Below are positions 7,186-13,585 of a stretch of 14,095 bases of DNA, one piece after another. Each line of letters starts with the position of its first letter. Positions within the stretch are counted from its first letter, which is position 1. The DNA is taken from assembly GCA_021815005.1 (NCBI GenBank), contig JAKAHL010000022.1, positions 1 through 14,095 of the forward strand, read 5' to 3'. This DNA is from Chloroflexota bacterium (GTDB lineage Bacteria > Chloroflexota > Limnocylindria > Limnocylindrales > CSP1-4). The notes below the pieces were generated by a model. The model saw nothing but the letters and a program-made list of their open reading frames with translations, made no database searches and had not been told where the DNA came from. Position numbers and translations under genes: made by a program.

Positions 7186-7211
7186 CCTCCGTCGCTGCTC
7201 AGGGCCGACGG
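7186..7211 (-). promoter_or_regulatory. Shine-Dalgarno and sequestering hairpin of the riboswitch
   Basis: On the minus strand CCGTCG (7211-7206) pairs perfectly with CGACGG (7194-7189) across an 11-nt loop. The second arm includes the first two bases of the Shine-Dalgarno GGAGG (7190-7186) for the ATPase gene. The first arm, extended to CCGTCGGC (7211-7204), is also perfectly complementary to GCCGACGG (7281-7274) in the conserved core of the aptamer, so the two pairings exclude each other. Both pairings are read directly from the sequence; the switching role is inferred. Confidence 0.6.
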
Positions 7212-7225
7212 GGCAGGGCGACGAA

Positions 7226-7241
7226 CGCGCGGACACGCGCG
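7226..7241 (-). other. GC-rich hairpin in the riboswitch expression platform
   Basis: CGCGCG (7241-7236) and CGCGCG (7231-7226) form a 6-bp stem with a 4-nt loop between the aptamer and the sequestering hairpin. No U-run follows, so it is not an intrinsic terminator. It may space or pause the polymerase before the switch region. Confidence 0.4.
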
Positions 7242-7251
7242 CTCGACCGCG

Positions 7252-7414
7252 GCCTTCTTCCATCCGGACTGTACCGTCGGCTCCGGCCGGCGAGGCTTGC
7301 GCCTCGCCACGGATCTGCTGGCCCGGGGACAGTCGTCCGCGGGTCGGCTCGTGGGCTCGCCTGGACTGCGCCAGGCCCTACCACCGGTCGGGAGTTGCAC
7401 CCTGCCCCGAAGGC
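7252..7414 (-). promoter_or_regulatory. FMN riboswitch (RFN element)
   Basis: The minus strand carries both conserved halves of the RFN aptamer. The 5' half reads GCCTTCGGGGCAGGGTG, then ACTCCCGACCGGTGGTA. The 3' half reads GAGCCGACGGTACAGTC, then CGGATGGAAGAAGGC. P1 closes by pairing GCCTTC (7414-7409) with GAAGGC (7257-7252). Internal arms include CCTGG-CGCAGT-CCAGG and a perfect 7-bp stem capped by a GCAA tetraloop (7307-7290). RFN elements bind FMN and switch off riboflavin synthesis or transport genes. The ATPase start lies 74 nt downstream of the aptamer, leaving room for a translational platform. This is the main evidence that the following ABC importer handles riboflavin. Confidence 0.95.
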
Positions 7415-7424
7415 TCGTGCCGGG

Positions 7425-7430
7425 ATGCTA
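7425..7430 (-). promoter_or_regulatory. -10 box TAGCAT upstream of the FMN riboswitch
   Basis: TAGCAT (7430-7425, minus strand), preceded by TGA, lies about 10 nt before the first base of aptamer stem P1. Transcription would start near 7418, so almost the whole leader is aptamer and platform. No good -35 is found at the proper distance. Confidence 0.45.
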
Positions 7431-7788
7431 TCACCGCCGGCCGACGGATCGCGCGGAGGGGGCCGTCGGTCGGGTGGGGCGCCGAGGCCCCCCTGCGCGA
7501 TGGTTCCGGTCTCGCGGAACTGATGACCCGCGGCGCGCCGGACGCGGCACGTTCGCGGTGCCTGCGGGTGGCGGTGTCGGCGTCGCCGCTGCGGCGGGTT
7601 CGCCGAGGCCGTGACCGCGCCGGGGACGGCCGAAGCCGGGCGGGATCGCATCGGCTGGAGGCGGCGCGAACCCACGGGCCGCCAGCGCCGATGGTTCCGC
7701 GAGATGCGAACGGGTGCGCAGGGAGCTCCCTGGCGGGGGCGCGCCGACCGCTGGCGAGGGGCGGAGGAGGACGGGCGCGAACCGGCCG
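7431..7788. other. noncoding gap with a short inverted repeat
   Basis: Between the riboswitch promoter and the kinase stop codon I find no reading frame resembling a protein. The open frames here are low-complexity Arg/Pro/Gly translations. It contains an inverted repeat GTTCCG (7503-7508) and CGGAAC (7515-7520) with a 6-nt loop. The 11-mer CGATGGTTCCG is present twice, at 7498-7508 and 7689-7699. The stem could belong to the 3' untranslated region of the kinase transcript, but it lacks a U-run. Confidence 0.5.
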
Positions 7789-9177
7789 CTACCCCCCGAT
7801 GCCGGCCTCGCGGAGCGCCGGGTACAGCGCGCGGTATCGCACATAGCCCGCGTCGTAGACGGCGCGCGCCGCGGGATCGGGCAGGAGACGCCTGGCGCTG
7901 CCCGTCATCGCCGCGACGGCAGACGCGAGATCCGGCACCGCCCCGGAGCCGGTGGCGGCCAGGACGGCGGCGCCAACCACCGCCGTCTCCCCCACGGCCG
8001 GGACGATGACGGGCACGCCGAGCGCGTCGGCCTTGATCCGACCCCAGAGGTCCCCGGGCGTGGCGCGACCCGCGAGCCGCAGCGAGGTCATCGGCGCGCC
8101 TGCCGCGGCCAGCGGCTCGGCCACGTGGCGCATGGCGTAGGCCGCGCCCTCGAGCACGGCACGCACGAGGTGCCCGCGGCCGTGGGCGAGCGTCAGACCG
8201 GCGAACGCCCCGCGCGCCGCCTCGTCGAACACCGGCGCCCGCTCGCCGGCCAGGTACGGCAGGAACAGGAGGCCGTCCGCCCCGGGGGGCACCTCCGCAG
8301 CCTCGGCGAACAGCTCGGCCATGGTCCAGCGGTCGCCGAGCACGGTGGCGCGCAGCCAGTCCACGGACGCGCCGAGGGCCGCCATCGCCCCACCCACCGC
8401 CCAGCGTCCCGGCAGCGGCGCCGGGGCGCAGTAGAGCCCCTCCACGCGCACGGCCCGATCGGCGTAGATCGCGATCCCGCCCGACGCCCCGCCGGTGTCC
8501 ACCGCGTCCCCGGCCTGCAGGAGACCAGCCCCGAGCATCGATGCCGCGCCGTCGTTCGCGCCGCAGATCACGGGCGTCCCGGACCGCAGCCCGAGCGCGG
8601 CGGCAACCATGGGCCGCAGCGACCCGAGCGCGGATCCCACGGGCCTGGGCGGCGGGACCTGCGACCGGCGGACCCCCGCCACCGCGAGGGCCGTGGCCTC
8701 CGGCATCGCCTCGTGGGCCTGGAGGGACGAGGCTGCCACGCCGGTGAGCCACAGGCCGAGGGCGTCCCACGCGGGCAGCAGCCACACGGCGCGCATGGCC
8801 GCCGCCGGGTCCTCGCGCACCAGCCACGCCATCCGTGGGAGCAGGCCAAACCCGGTGTCCCTCGGGCGGCGGTCCTGCCAGGTCACGGCGGGCCGCACCG
8901 CGGCGCCGGCGTCGTCGGCCGCCACCAGCGTCGGCCCCTGCGTGACGCCGCAGATCGCCGTGACCTCCACGCCGGTCAGGTCGATGGCCCGGACGGCCGC
9001 GGCGAGCGCAGCCCACCAGTCCGACGGATTCTGCTCCGCGCGACCGTCCGGCCCGGTGTCGGTCCGGTAGCCCGCCCGCCCCATGCCGATGAGCCGGCCG
9101 TCGGCCGCCAGGCAGATCGCCTTGGCCTCCGTCGTTCCCAGATCGAGCCCGATGACCGCCCGCGCCGGGTCAGCCAC
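7789..9177 (-). CDS. FGGY-family carbohydrate kinase, xylulokinase-like, substrate unknown
   Basis: The product is a 462-residue cytosolic kinase with the two actin-like domains of the FGGY family, which phosphorylates sugars or polyols with ATP. Seen: phosphate-1 loop GLDLGTTEAKA (10-20), AEQNPSDWW (47-55), WQDRR (100-104), CGANDGAAS with the likely catalytic base Asp209, DTGGASGGIAI, and the C-terminal ATP-site region RLAGRATPGDLWGRIKADALGVPVIVP. The xylulokinase motif GQMHG is replaced by GVTQGPT (77-83) and the adenosine-site GGGARS by LAGRATP, so xylulose is not assured. The GTG at 9177 is chosen for its GGAGGT (9191-9186) eight nt upstream. The start lies inside the preceding PLP-enzyme gene (8-base overlap), implying translational coupling and a joint pathway. 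No sugar transporter or isomerase is next to it. Confidence 0.86.
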   Translation of the reverse strand: MADPARAVIGLDLGTTEAKAICLAADGRLIGMGRAGYRTDTGPDGRAEQNPSDWWAALAAAVRAIDLTGVEVTAICGVTQGPTLVAADDAGAAVRPAVTWQDRRPRDTGFGLLPRMAWLVREDPAAAMRAVWLLPAWDALGLWLTGVAASSLQAHEAMPEATALAVAGVRRSQVPPPRPVGSALGSLRPMVAAALGLRSGTPVICGANDGAASMLGAGLLQAGDAVDTGGASGGIAIYADRAVRVEGLYCAPAPLPGRWAVGGAMAALGASVDWLRATVLGDRWTMAELFAEAAEVPPGADGLLFLPYLAGERAPVFDEAARGAFAGLTLAHGRGHLVRAVLEGAAYAMRHVAEPLAAAGAPMTSLRLAGRATPGDLWGRIKADALGVPVIVPAVGETAVVGAAVLAATGSGAVPDLASAVAAMTGSARRLLPDPAARAVYDAGYVRYRALYPALREAGIGG

Positions 9178-10951
9178 CGGATGCGACCTCCTCGGGGAGC
9201 AGGAACCAGCGCAGCGCCTCGAAGTCCGGGCCGACGGCCCCGGCGGCCGGCGTCGCGCCATCGCCCGGCGCTGCGGGGGCGTCCTGCGCTGCGGGAGCGT
9301 CTAGCCGGGCCGGGGGCTGCGCGAGGAGGGCGCGCGCCTCTGCGAGGTAGTCGGCCAGGCGCGACTCCGGCTCGCGGTGGCGGTGGCTCGGGTAGTGGAC
9401 CCCCGAGCCGTCATAGGCGATGTCGCGCAGCGATGCCGGCGGCTCGGGCAGGCCGTCCCGGTGCCGCCACAACCCGCTGGCCGGGTCGAACCGGTACAGG
9501 GGCAGCAGCCGCCAGCCCTCGCTGGCCACGAGGTCCACCGCGTCGAGGATGAACTGGAACACTGGCTCGGACAGGAAGTAGTTGAAGTTGACCCGGACCC
9601 AGCCGGGCTTGATCCCCTCGCAGCCGCGGGCGATCTCGCGCCCGAACGCGAGCGAGTGCTCGATGTCGATGCCCAGCAGCCGGTGCCCGTAGGGCCCTGC
9701 GCAGGAGCAGCCGCCCCGCGACTGGATGCCGAACAGGTCGTTGAGCAGCGCCACGACGAAGTTGTGGTGCAGATAGCGCCCGCCGTGGCGGACCACGAAC
9801 GACACGATCGACAGCCGCTCGGCGGTCTGGCTGCCGAGGATCTCGATGGCCGGGTTCGCCTCCCACCGGCGGAGCGCGCGGCGGATGAAGTCCTCCTCGC
9901 GCGCCCGGATGGCGTCCGTGCCCACGGCCGCCTTCAGCCCGAACACGAGGCCGGCGCGGATCGACTCCACGATGGCGGGCGTGCCCCCCTCCTCGCGGTG
10001 CTCCACGTCGTCTAGGTAGACGTGCTCGAGGGGGTTGACGAACTGGACCGTCCCGCCGCCGGGCATGGTGGGCACGCGGTTGCGGAACAGCTCGCGCCGC
10101 GCCACCAGCACGCCTGGCGTCCCCGGACCCCCGATGAACTTGTGAGGCGAGATGAACACGGCGTCCTTGCCCGCGGCCGGGTCCCCGCCGGGATCCATCT
10201 CGATGGCGACGTACGGCGCCGCGGCCGCGAAGTCGAAGCAGGCCAGGGCGCCGTGGGCGTGCAGCAGCCGGGAGATGGCCGCCGTGTCCGACACGATCCC
10301 CGTCACGTTGGAGGCCGCCGAGAACGAGCCGATCTTGAGCGGCCGCGCGCCGTACCGGCGGAGCTCGTCGGCCAGCTGCCGGAGGTCGATCTCCCCGTCC
10401 GCATCCTCGTGGATCATCACCACGTCCGCGATCGACTCGCGCCACGGCAGCTCGTTGCTGTGGTGCTCGTACGGGCCGATGAACACCACCGGTCGCTGGT
10501 CGGGCGGGATCTGCGCACGGAACCCGTACCGGTCGTCCAGCTCGGCCGGGATCCGCAAGCCCAGCACGTCAACGAGGCGGTTGATCGCCGCGGTGGAGCC
10601 GGAGCCGCAGAACACGACCGCGTGCCGCTCGTGATCGCCGCCCACGCCCTCGAGCACCATGCGGCGCGCCTCCTCCCGGAAGCGCGTCGACTGGAGCCCC
10701 GTCCCCGACGATTCGGTGTGCGTGTTCGCGTACAGCGGGAGCACCGCGTCCCGGATGTAGTCCTCGATGAACGCGAGGCTGCGTCCCGAGGCCGTGTAGT
10801 CGGCGTAGGTCACGCGCCGGATGCCGAAGGGCCCGGCGACGGCCTCGTCATCGCCCACCACGGAGGCGCGGACGATGTCGATCAGGGCGTTGGGGTCCGG
10901 CGTGCGCCGGGCGTGATCGTGCGGGTGGGCCGTGGGCCCGGTGGCTGCCAT
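9170..10951 (-). CDS. class-V aminotransferase, cysteine-desulfurase-like, with C-terminal extension
   Basis: This is a 593-residue fold-type I PLP enzyme, longer than the roughly 400 residues of SufS/IscS. The core shows an N-terminal YADYTASGRSLAFIEDYI (resembling the YLDNAA region of desulfurases), FCGSGSTAAINRLVDVLG for phosphate binding, CFDFAAAAPYVAIEMDP with Asp240, and FISPHKFIGGPGTPG with Schiff-base Lys271. SRGGCSCAGPYGHRLLGI supplies Cys415 and Cys417 where desulfurases carry the persulfide cysteine loop. About 110 residues follow, including a conserved-looking SGVHYPSHRHREPESRLADYLAEARALL and an Ala/Pro-rich stretch (about 545-575). The exact substrate is unknown; desulfurase or C-S lyase chemistry is plausible. 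The ATG is preceded by a -10 box, not a Shine-Dalgarno sequence. It overlaps the kinase gene by 8 bases, suggesting a two-gene operon. Confidence 0.88.
   Translation of the reverse strand: MAATGPTAHPHDHARRTPDPNALIDIVRASVVGDDEAVAGPFGIRRVTYADYTASGRSLAFIEDYIRDAVLPLYANTHTESSGTGLQSTRFREEARRMVLEGVGGDHERHAVVFCGSGSTAAINRLVDVLGLRIPAELDDRYGFRAQIPPDQRPVVFIGPYEHHSNELPWRESIADVVMIHEDADGEIDLRQLADELRRYGARPLKIGSFSAASNVTGIVSDTAAISRLLHAHGALACFDFAAAAPYVAIEMDPGGDPAAGKDAVFISPHKFIGGPGTPGVLVARRELFRNRVPTMPGGGTVQFVNPLEHVYLDDVEHREEGGTPAIVESIRAGLVFGLKAAVGTDAIRAREEDFIRRALRRWEANPAIEILGSQTAERLSIVSFVVRHGGRYLHHNFVVALLNDLFGIQSRGGCSCAGPYGHRLLGIDIEHSLAFGREIARGCEGIKPGWVRVNFNYFLSEPVFQFILDAVDLVASEGWRLLPLYRFDPASGLWRHRDGLPEPPASLRDIAYDGSGVHYPSHRHREPESRLADYLAEARALLAQPPARLDAPAAQDAPAAPGDGATPAAGAVGPDFEALRWFLLPEEVASGG
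9186..9191 (-). promoter_or_regulatory. ribosome binding site of the FGGY kinase
   Basis: GGAGGT (9191-9186) lies within the last codons of the PLP-enzyme gene, eight nt before the GTG at 9177. It fixes the kinase start and indicates initiation inside the overlapping upstream reading frame. Confidence 0.7.
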
Positions 10952-10958
10952 GGCCCGG

Positions 10959-10964
10959 AGTCTA
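10959..10964 (-). promoter_or_regulatory. -10 box TAGACT, leaderless start of the PLP enzyme
   Basis: TAGACT (10964-10959) is followed by 7 nt and then the ATG at 10951. No Shine-Dalgarno sequence is present. The spacing matches the leaderless arrangement at 1227 and 13114. The gap to the upstream muramidase stop codon is only 54 nt, so this box gives the pair its own promoter. Confidence 0.5.
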
Positions 10965-11005
10965 GGCGATCGGGAGCGGCCCCCGGGCGGCGGGCGCGTC
11001 GCCCA

Positions 11006-12952
11006 CTAGGGAATCCGGAACGGCGAGAGGTCCGGGTAGTTGAACCGGTCCAGGTCCACCGGTCCGCTGATCCCGGGCACGGTGCCCGAACTCGTCCACT
11101 GCCAGAACGACCAGTTGTTGCCGCCCCAGCCGAGGGCCGGCACCGTGGGCTGCAGCGCAGCCGTCCAGTGCGCGACCCAGAGCGTCCTGAACCCGTTCGT
11201 GGCGAACCAGGTCGAGTTGCCCATGTACGTGGACCAGAACGAGGGCGACACGTAGATGGTCGCGCGGACCCCGGTCCACTGGTACACGCGGTACAGCCAG
11301 TGCGTGACCCAGGTCTGGAGCTGCGCCGGGGTGAGGCCGTTGGTGGTCTCCAGGTCGAGGACCGGCACGAGGTCCCCCGAGCGCGGCGTCGCGATGCTCA
11401 CGAAGTAGTCCGCCTCCGCCTCCGCCTGCCCGGGGACGATGCTGGGCTGCGCGAAGTCGTACGCGCCGATCATGATCCCGAAGGCGTTGGCGTTGGCGCG
11501 ATTGACCGCGTACCACGGGTCCGTGTACGCCGTGCCCTCAGACGCCTTGACGTACGCGAACCGATAGCCCGCTGCGGCGACCTGAGACCAGTCGATCGAC
11601 CCCTGCCAGTTGCTCACGTCCACGCCGCTGATGCAGTTCCAGACCGGCGAAGGCGTGGGCGTGGGCGTGGGCGCCGGAGTGGGCGAGGGCGTGGGCGCGG
11701 GGGTCGTGCCGGGCAGGGGCGTGGGCGTCGGGGTCGGAATCGGGCTCGGCGTGGGGAGCGGGGTGGGCGTCGGGATCGGCGTCGGCAGCGGCGCGCAGAC
11801 GGCTGGCTGCACGGGCAGCGGCGTCCCGATCGGGATCGGCGTCATGGCCGGCGTGGGCGTCGGCGTGGGCGTGGCGAGCGGCGTGGGCGTGGGGCTCGAC
11901 GGCGTGGACGGGCTCGGCGAGCCCGGCGCGGCCGCCAGCACGCCCGTGGCCGCGAACAGGGCCGGGACGCCGTACGTGGTCGCGACGGCGACGCCGTTGA
12001 CCGCCGTCACGACGTACCACTCCGTCCCGGCCTTGGCAGTCGGGCACACGGCAGACCAGGCACCGCCGGGGAACACGGCGATCACGGTGACCGCAGCGCC
12101 CAGCGGCAGCGACGCCTTGACCACGCCCGACACGTCTGCTGAGAGGCGGAGGTTCGCGCCTGCGCAGGCGGGCGTCATGGCGGTCCCGGACGGGCTGATC
12201 GATGGCGACGCCGTGGGGACGACGGGCGTGGGAGTCGGGGCAGCGGGCGGCTTGGGCGTGGCCGCGGGCGGATCCTTGGGCAGCGAGGCGACGAGCAGGG
12301 ACTTCGGCGCGTAGACGTAGGTGACGCCGTACAGCGACTTGACGCTCTTGCCGTTGACCGAGGTGATCCGGTACCAGATGGTGCCCGTGGCCCTGGTCGG
12401 GCAGGTCACCGACCACGAGCCGCCTCGGACAGTGCCGTTCGAGACGACCTTCGCCCCGATCGGCAGGCGTGCCTTGAGGGCGCCGCCCGTCGAGGCCGCG
12501 GCCCGCAGCGAGGTGCCGGAGCAGCCCACGTACAGCGTGGTGGACACCGAGACCACCTTGAACATGCCCATGGCGGCGTAGAGGTACGAGACGCCGTAGA
12601 GCGACCTGACGCTCTTGCCGCCGATCGCGGAGATCCGGAACCAGACGGAGCCCGAGCTCGAGCCGCCGCACGACGCCGTCCAGCGGCTGCCGGTGACCTC
12701 GGCGACGGCGGTGACGCCCGAGCCCGAAGCGAGGCGCGTCCGAACCGAGGCCGCGGTCGAGGCGCTGCTCCGCAGCGTCACGCCGCTGCACTTGGCCGCC
12801 AGGCTGAAGGTGGAGGCGGCGGCCGGCTCGGGATTGGCAAGGGAAGAGAACGAGAGAATCGCGAGGAGCAGCGACAGCAGCACGGAAACCGGCAGGCGAC
12901 GTCCGGCGGATCGCCGCGGGGCGGCGACGGGGGCGGCGTGCTGGTCGGTCAC
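11006..12952 (-). CDS. secreted GH25 muramidase with three SH3-like repeats
   Basis: This is a 648-residue exported cell-wall hydrolase. A basic N-terminus plus hydrophobic segment (residues 20-39) ending near AAA-ST (46/47) forms a signal peptide. Three SH3b-like repeats follow at about 49-127, 138-218 and 258-340. Each has a Cys pair exactly 40 residues apart (55/95, 144/184, 263/303) and ends in YGVxYxYA or a variant. A Thr/Pro-rich linker (343-439) leads to the GH25 domain (440-648), seen as [15 protein letters not shown] (Asp445), [25 protein letters not shown] (Asp533, Glu535) and [24 protein letters not shown]25 enzymes cleave the N-acetylmuramyl-1,4-N-acetylglucosamine bond. SH3b repeats usually bind the wall. 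The GTG at 12952 has AAGGAGGA (12969-12962) nine nt upstream. Autolysin or competitor-lysing roles are both possible. Confidence 0.92.
   Translation of the reverse strand: MTDQHAAPVAAPRRSAGRRLPVSVLLSLLLAILSFSSLANPEPAAASTFSLAAKCSGVTLRSSASTAASVRTRLASGSGVTAVAEVTGSRWTASCGGSSSGSVWFRISAIGGKSVRSLYGVSYLYAAMGMFKVVSVSTTLYVGCSGTSLRAAASTGGALKARLPIGAKVVSNGTVRGGSWSVTCPTRATGTIWYRITSVNGKSVKSLYGVTYVYAPKSLLVASLPKDPPAATPKPPAAPTPTPVVPTASPSISPSGTAMTPACAGANLRLSADVSGVVKASLPLGAAVTVIAVFPGGAWSAVCPTAKAGTEWYVVTAVNGVAVATTYGVPALFAATGVLAAAPGSPSPSTPSSPTPTPLATPTPTPTPAMTPIPIGTPLPVQPAVCAPLPTPIPTPTPLPTPSPIPTPTPTPLPGTTPAPTPSPTPAPTPTPTPSPVWNCISGVDVSNWQGSIDWSQVAAAGYRFAYVKASEGTAYTDPWYAVNRANANAFGIMIGAYDFAQPSIVPGQAEAEADYFVSIATPRSGDLVPVLDLETTNGLTPAQLQTWVTHWLYRVYQWTGVRATIYVSPSFWSTYMGNSTWFATNGFRTLWVAHWTAALQPTVPALGWGGNNWSFWQWTSSGTVPGISGPVDLDRFNYPDLSPFRIP
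11640..11925 (-). repeat. low-complexity tandem repeat encoding the Thr/Pro linker
   Basis: Imperfect 6- and 12-base units (plus-strand GGCGTGGGCGTG and variants) encode PTPTPTP stretches between the last SH3 repeat and the GH25 domain. Such linkers are flexible and often vary in length between strains through slippage. On the plus strand the same DNA reads as a Gly-Val repeat, which is a shadow. Confidence 0.85.
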
Positions 12953-12961
12953 GGGCGGGTG

Positions 12962-13008
12962 TCCTCCTTGCGTGCCAAGAGGATCGCCGCCACCCGGAGG
13001 CGGCGTCC
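12962..13008 (-). promoter_or_regulatory. leader hairpin and Shine-Dalgarno of the muramidase gene
   Basis: CGCCGCC (13005-12999) and GGCGGCG (12991-12985) form a 7-bp stem with a 7-nt loop, extended by GGA/TCC across a one-base bulge. It sits 11 nt before the Shine-Dalgarno AAGGAGGA (12969-12962), which lies nine nt before the GTG. The stem could affect stability or access. I do not recognise it as a known riboswitch class. Confidence 0.45.
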
Positions 13009-13101
13009 ATGACCCCTTGGGGCCAAGCCCGGCCGGTCCGAGTGGGACCATGGGGGCAGACCCTCCCAAGGTCGCCGGGGAGCCGCGGGCACGGACGTGA
13101 C

Positions 13102-13107
13102 TACAAT
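13102..13107 (+). promoter_or_regulatory. -10 box TACAAT, leaderless start of the DUF2203 gene
   Basis: TACAAT is the closest match to the -10 consensus among the start-adjacent boxes in the window. Six nt separate it from the GTG at 13114, identical to the spacing at 1227. No Shine-Dalgarno sequence and no clear -35 are present. It is divergent from the muramidase gene, with 161 bp between the two start codons. Confidence 0.55.
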
Positions 13108-13113
13108 CGAGCC

Positions 13114-13536
13114 GTGTCCCGCATCTACACGCTCCGAGACGCCGACGCCATCGTGCCCGAGATCGAGGCTGTCGTCCAGCGCCTGAGGCACCTCCGAGAC
13201 GACGTCGTGGCGCTCCGGAATGCCCAGCTCCTCCGCGAGGCGGCCCTCGCCGGCGCCGACGCCGCCCGAGGCGACGCCCTTGACTCGGACCCGGAGATCC
13301 TCCGGCTCCGCCTTCGGACGCGAGGCTTGGTGGACCAGATGCAGGCCGATGCCGCCTGGCTCGACGAGCGCGACATCGTGCTGCGCGATATCTCGACGGG
13401 CCTGCTCGACTTCCCGGCCGAGGCGCACGGCGAGCCCATCTGGCTGTGCTGGCGGCTGGGCGAGTCGTCCGTGACCGCCTGGCACGGCCGAGATGAGGGC
13501 TTCGGCGGCCGCCGACCGATTGGCGAACTCGGCTGA
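13114..13536 (+). CDS. DUF2203 family protein
   Basis: The product is a small soluble protein of 140 residues in the DUF2203 family, whose function is not known. Family features are an N-terminal [27 protein letters not shown] helical hairpin region, the central [37 protein letters not shown] (the GLxDFP motif, 96-101) and the near-invariant C-terminal end [28 protein letters not shown] (109-136) with Cys112 and His124. The length is typical. Translation should begin at the GTG at 13114, six nt after a -10 box, so the message is probably leaderless. The divergent neighbour is the muramidase gene. The next reading frame starts about 50 nt downstream on the same strand, so the two may be co-transcribed. 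Confidence 0.9.
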   Translation: MSRIYTLRDADAIVPEIEAVVQRLRHLRDDVVALRNAQLLREAALAGADAARGDALDSDPEILRLRLRTRGLVDQMQADAAWLDERDIVLRDISTGLLDFPAEAHGEPIWLCWRLGESSVTAWHGRDEGFGGRRPIGELG

Positions 13537-13570
13537 GCCCCGGCACGACGGCATCGGCACCCCCGCAGCG

Positions 13571-13577
13571 AGAGGAG
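13571..13577 (+). promoter_or_regulatory. Shine-Dalgarno before a non-standard (ACG) start
   Basis: AGAGGAG (13571-13577) is followed by 8 nt and then ACG at 13586-13588, in frame with the long open frame to the window end. No ATG, GTG or TTG occurs at a suitable distance after this site. Confidence 0.45.
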
Positions 13578-13585
13578 CGCCCGCC

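Noticed and set aside
7789..9177. naming the kinase xylulokinase (xylB)
   Set aside because: Key xylulokinase motifs (GQMHG and the GGGARS adenosine loop) are altered, and no xylose genes are adjacent.
10022..12142. 706-codon open frame on the plus strand
   Set aside because: It runs antisense to the PLP enzyme and the muramidase and is rich in Arg, Gly and Val, including the GRGRGRR run opposite the Thr/Pro linker. It has no recognisable domain.
11610..12314. plus-strand Gly-Val repeat protein
   Set aside because: The GVGVGVG pattern is the complement of the Thr-Pro linker codons. The minus-strand frame has a signal peptide, SH3 repeats and GH25 motifs and is clearly the real gene.
12953..13113. 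c-di-AMP (ydaO-type) or c-di-GMP riboswitch before the muramidase gene
   Set aside because: The location is suggestive, but I could not find the conserved sequence blocks of either class, only a generic GC-rich hairpin.
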